Assembly (NCBI GenBank): GCA_039029515.1 | Contig: JBCCFX010000226.1 | Coordinates: forward strand, 1 to 5,865 | Reading direction: 5' to 3' | Source of the DNA: JBCCFX01 sp039029515 | GTDB lineage: Bacteria > Planctomycetota > Phycisphaerae > Phycisphaerales > SM1A02 | Length of the DNA: 5,865 bases | Part shown: positions 5,699-5,865 of the stretch, one piece after another | How the letters are laid out: the number at the start of each line of letters is the position of its first letter | Position numbering within the stretch: the stretch's first letter is position 1 | Notes under the pieces: generated by a model | Told to the model about the DNA's origin: nothing | Databases searched by the model: none | The model's input: only the letters and a program-made list of their open reading frames with translations | Made by a program: the position numbers and the translations under genes

Positions 5699-5817
5699 GG
5701 GTGGTGGGTTTTGAGTTCTGGGTTGTGGGTCATGGGTGCGGCGTGTTGGCTGTGGGCTGTGGGCTGTGGGCTGTGGGCTGTGGGCTGTGGGCTGTGGGCT
5801 GTGGGCTGTGGGCTGTG
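5699..5817 (-). repeat. Long heptamer tandem array F (7 GGGTNNT-type units plus 10 GGCTGTG units)
   Basis: Seventeen units in one unbroken 7-base register. From 5699: GGGTGGT, GGGTTTT, GAGTTCT, GGGTTGT, GGGTCAT, GGGTGCG, GCGTGTT, then ten identical GGCTGTG copies (5748-5817). The degenerate part lies next to the Nudix start codon and the uniform part is distal, as expected if new units are added at the far end. The Nudix coding strand is the C-rich strand. Confidence 0.93.
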
Positions 5818-5826
5818 GGACGGAGT

Positions 5827-5865
5827 GTAGGGCGGGGGCTGTGCCCCCGCCATCGAAACTCATGC
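5827..5865. repeat. GTAG hairpin, left arm of a second copy of BIME (2), cut by the window edge
   Basis: GTAG (5827-5830), GGCGGGGGC (5831-5839), loop TGT, GCCCCCGCC (5843-5851), then ATCGAAACTCATGC. It matches the left arm at 5114-5152 with two base changes, and the upstream GTGGGACGGAGT is also shared (5102-5113 and 5815-5826). The mirrored right arm would lie beyond the window. Confidence 0.75.

Noticed and set aside
5748..5817. CRISPR array
   Set aside because: The repeats are directly contiguous 7-base units without spacers; no cas genes are present.
5698..5853. N-terminal extension of the Nudix protein by 52 residues (Ser-Pro-Gln-Pro-Thr-Ala-His repeats)
   Set aside because: The extension is a direct translation of the GGCTGTG heptamer array and the GTAG hairpin on the opposite strand; the same 'MAGAQPPPYTPSH' start also appears before slyX because the DNA repeat is shared. 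The domain homology begins after the ATG at 5697.

Overview
The window most likely comes from a planctomycete of the Phycisphaerae/Phycisphaerales type. The first gene ends in paired dockerin-like calcium-loop repeats closing on 'NAWGPC', preceded by cysteine-rich GACC...C...GGxY modules, a tail commonly seen on secreted proteins of that group. Codon use is GC-rich and none of the gene starts has a clear Shine-Dalgarno sequence. The taxonomic call is an inference from one protein tail and general style.

Layout: (1) 3-419 (+), the 3' end of a secreted dockerin-tailed protein. (2) 507-1934 (+), an AtoE-type short-chain fatty acid transporter, followed after 17 bases by a crotonase-fold protein (1952-2707, +); the two probably form a small operon for acyl/short-chain acid use. 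(3) 2708-3287, a 580-base gene-free spacer. It holds a candidate structured RNA (about 2860-3044) ending in a strong intrinsic terminator, then a heptamer array, a pair of GTAG-tagged inverted hairpins, and a perfect 9-bp hairpin that stops one base before the next start codon. (4) 3288-4745 (+), a dGTP triphosphohydrolase (HD domain). (5) 4836-5051 (-), a SlyX-like short coiled coil. (6) 5227-5697 (-), a Nudix hydrolase. dgt and the Nudix gene are both nucleotide-sanitation enzymes, but they are not co-transcribed.

The most unusual content lies between the genes. Nearly every spacer carries a tandem array with a strict 7-base period, and the heptamer differs from place to place: CTGCCTC-like at 446-494, TTTTGGC/TGTTGGC at 3043-3105, GGGCTGT at 4746-4759, NAGCTGA at 4799-4833, TAGAGAG-like at 5052-5107, and GGGTNNT then GGCTGTG at 5699-5817. 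The arrays run almost exactly up to gene or RNA boundaries. In front of three start codons (atoE, slyX, Nudix) the pyrimidine/C-rich strand is the coding strand. Several arrays also sit next to short GC-rich hairpins tagged with GTAG (CTAC when inverted), the signature of REP/BIME elements mobilised by RAYT (TnpA_REP) transposases. Two nearly identical 51-base copies of a heptamer-end plus hairpin junction flank the Nudix gene as direct repeats. The combination of locus-specific heptamer arrays and GTAG hairpins is the best candidate here for an undescribed spacer-building system.
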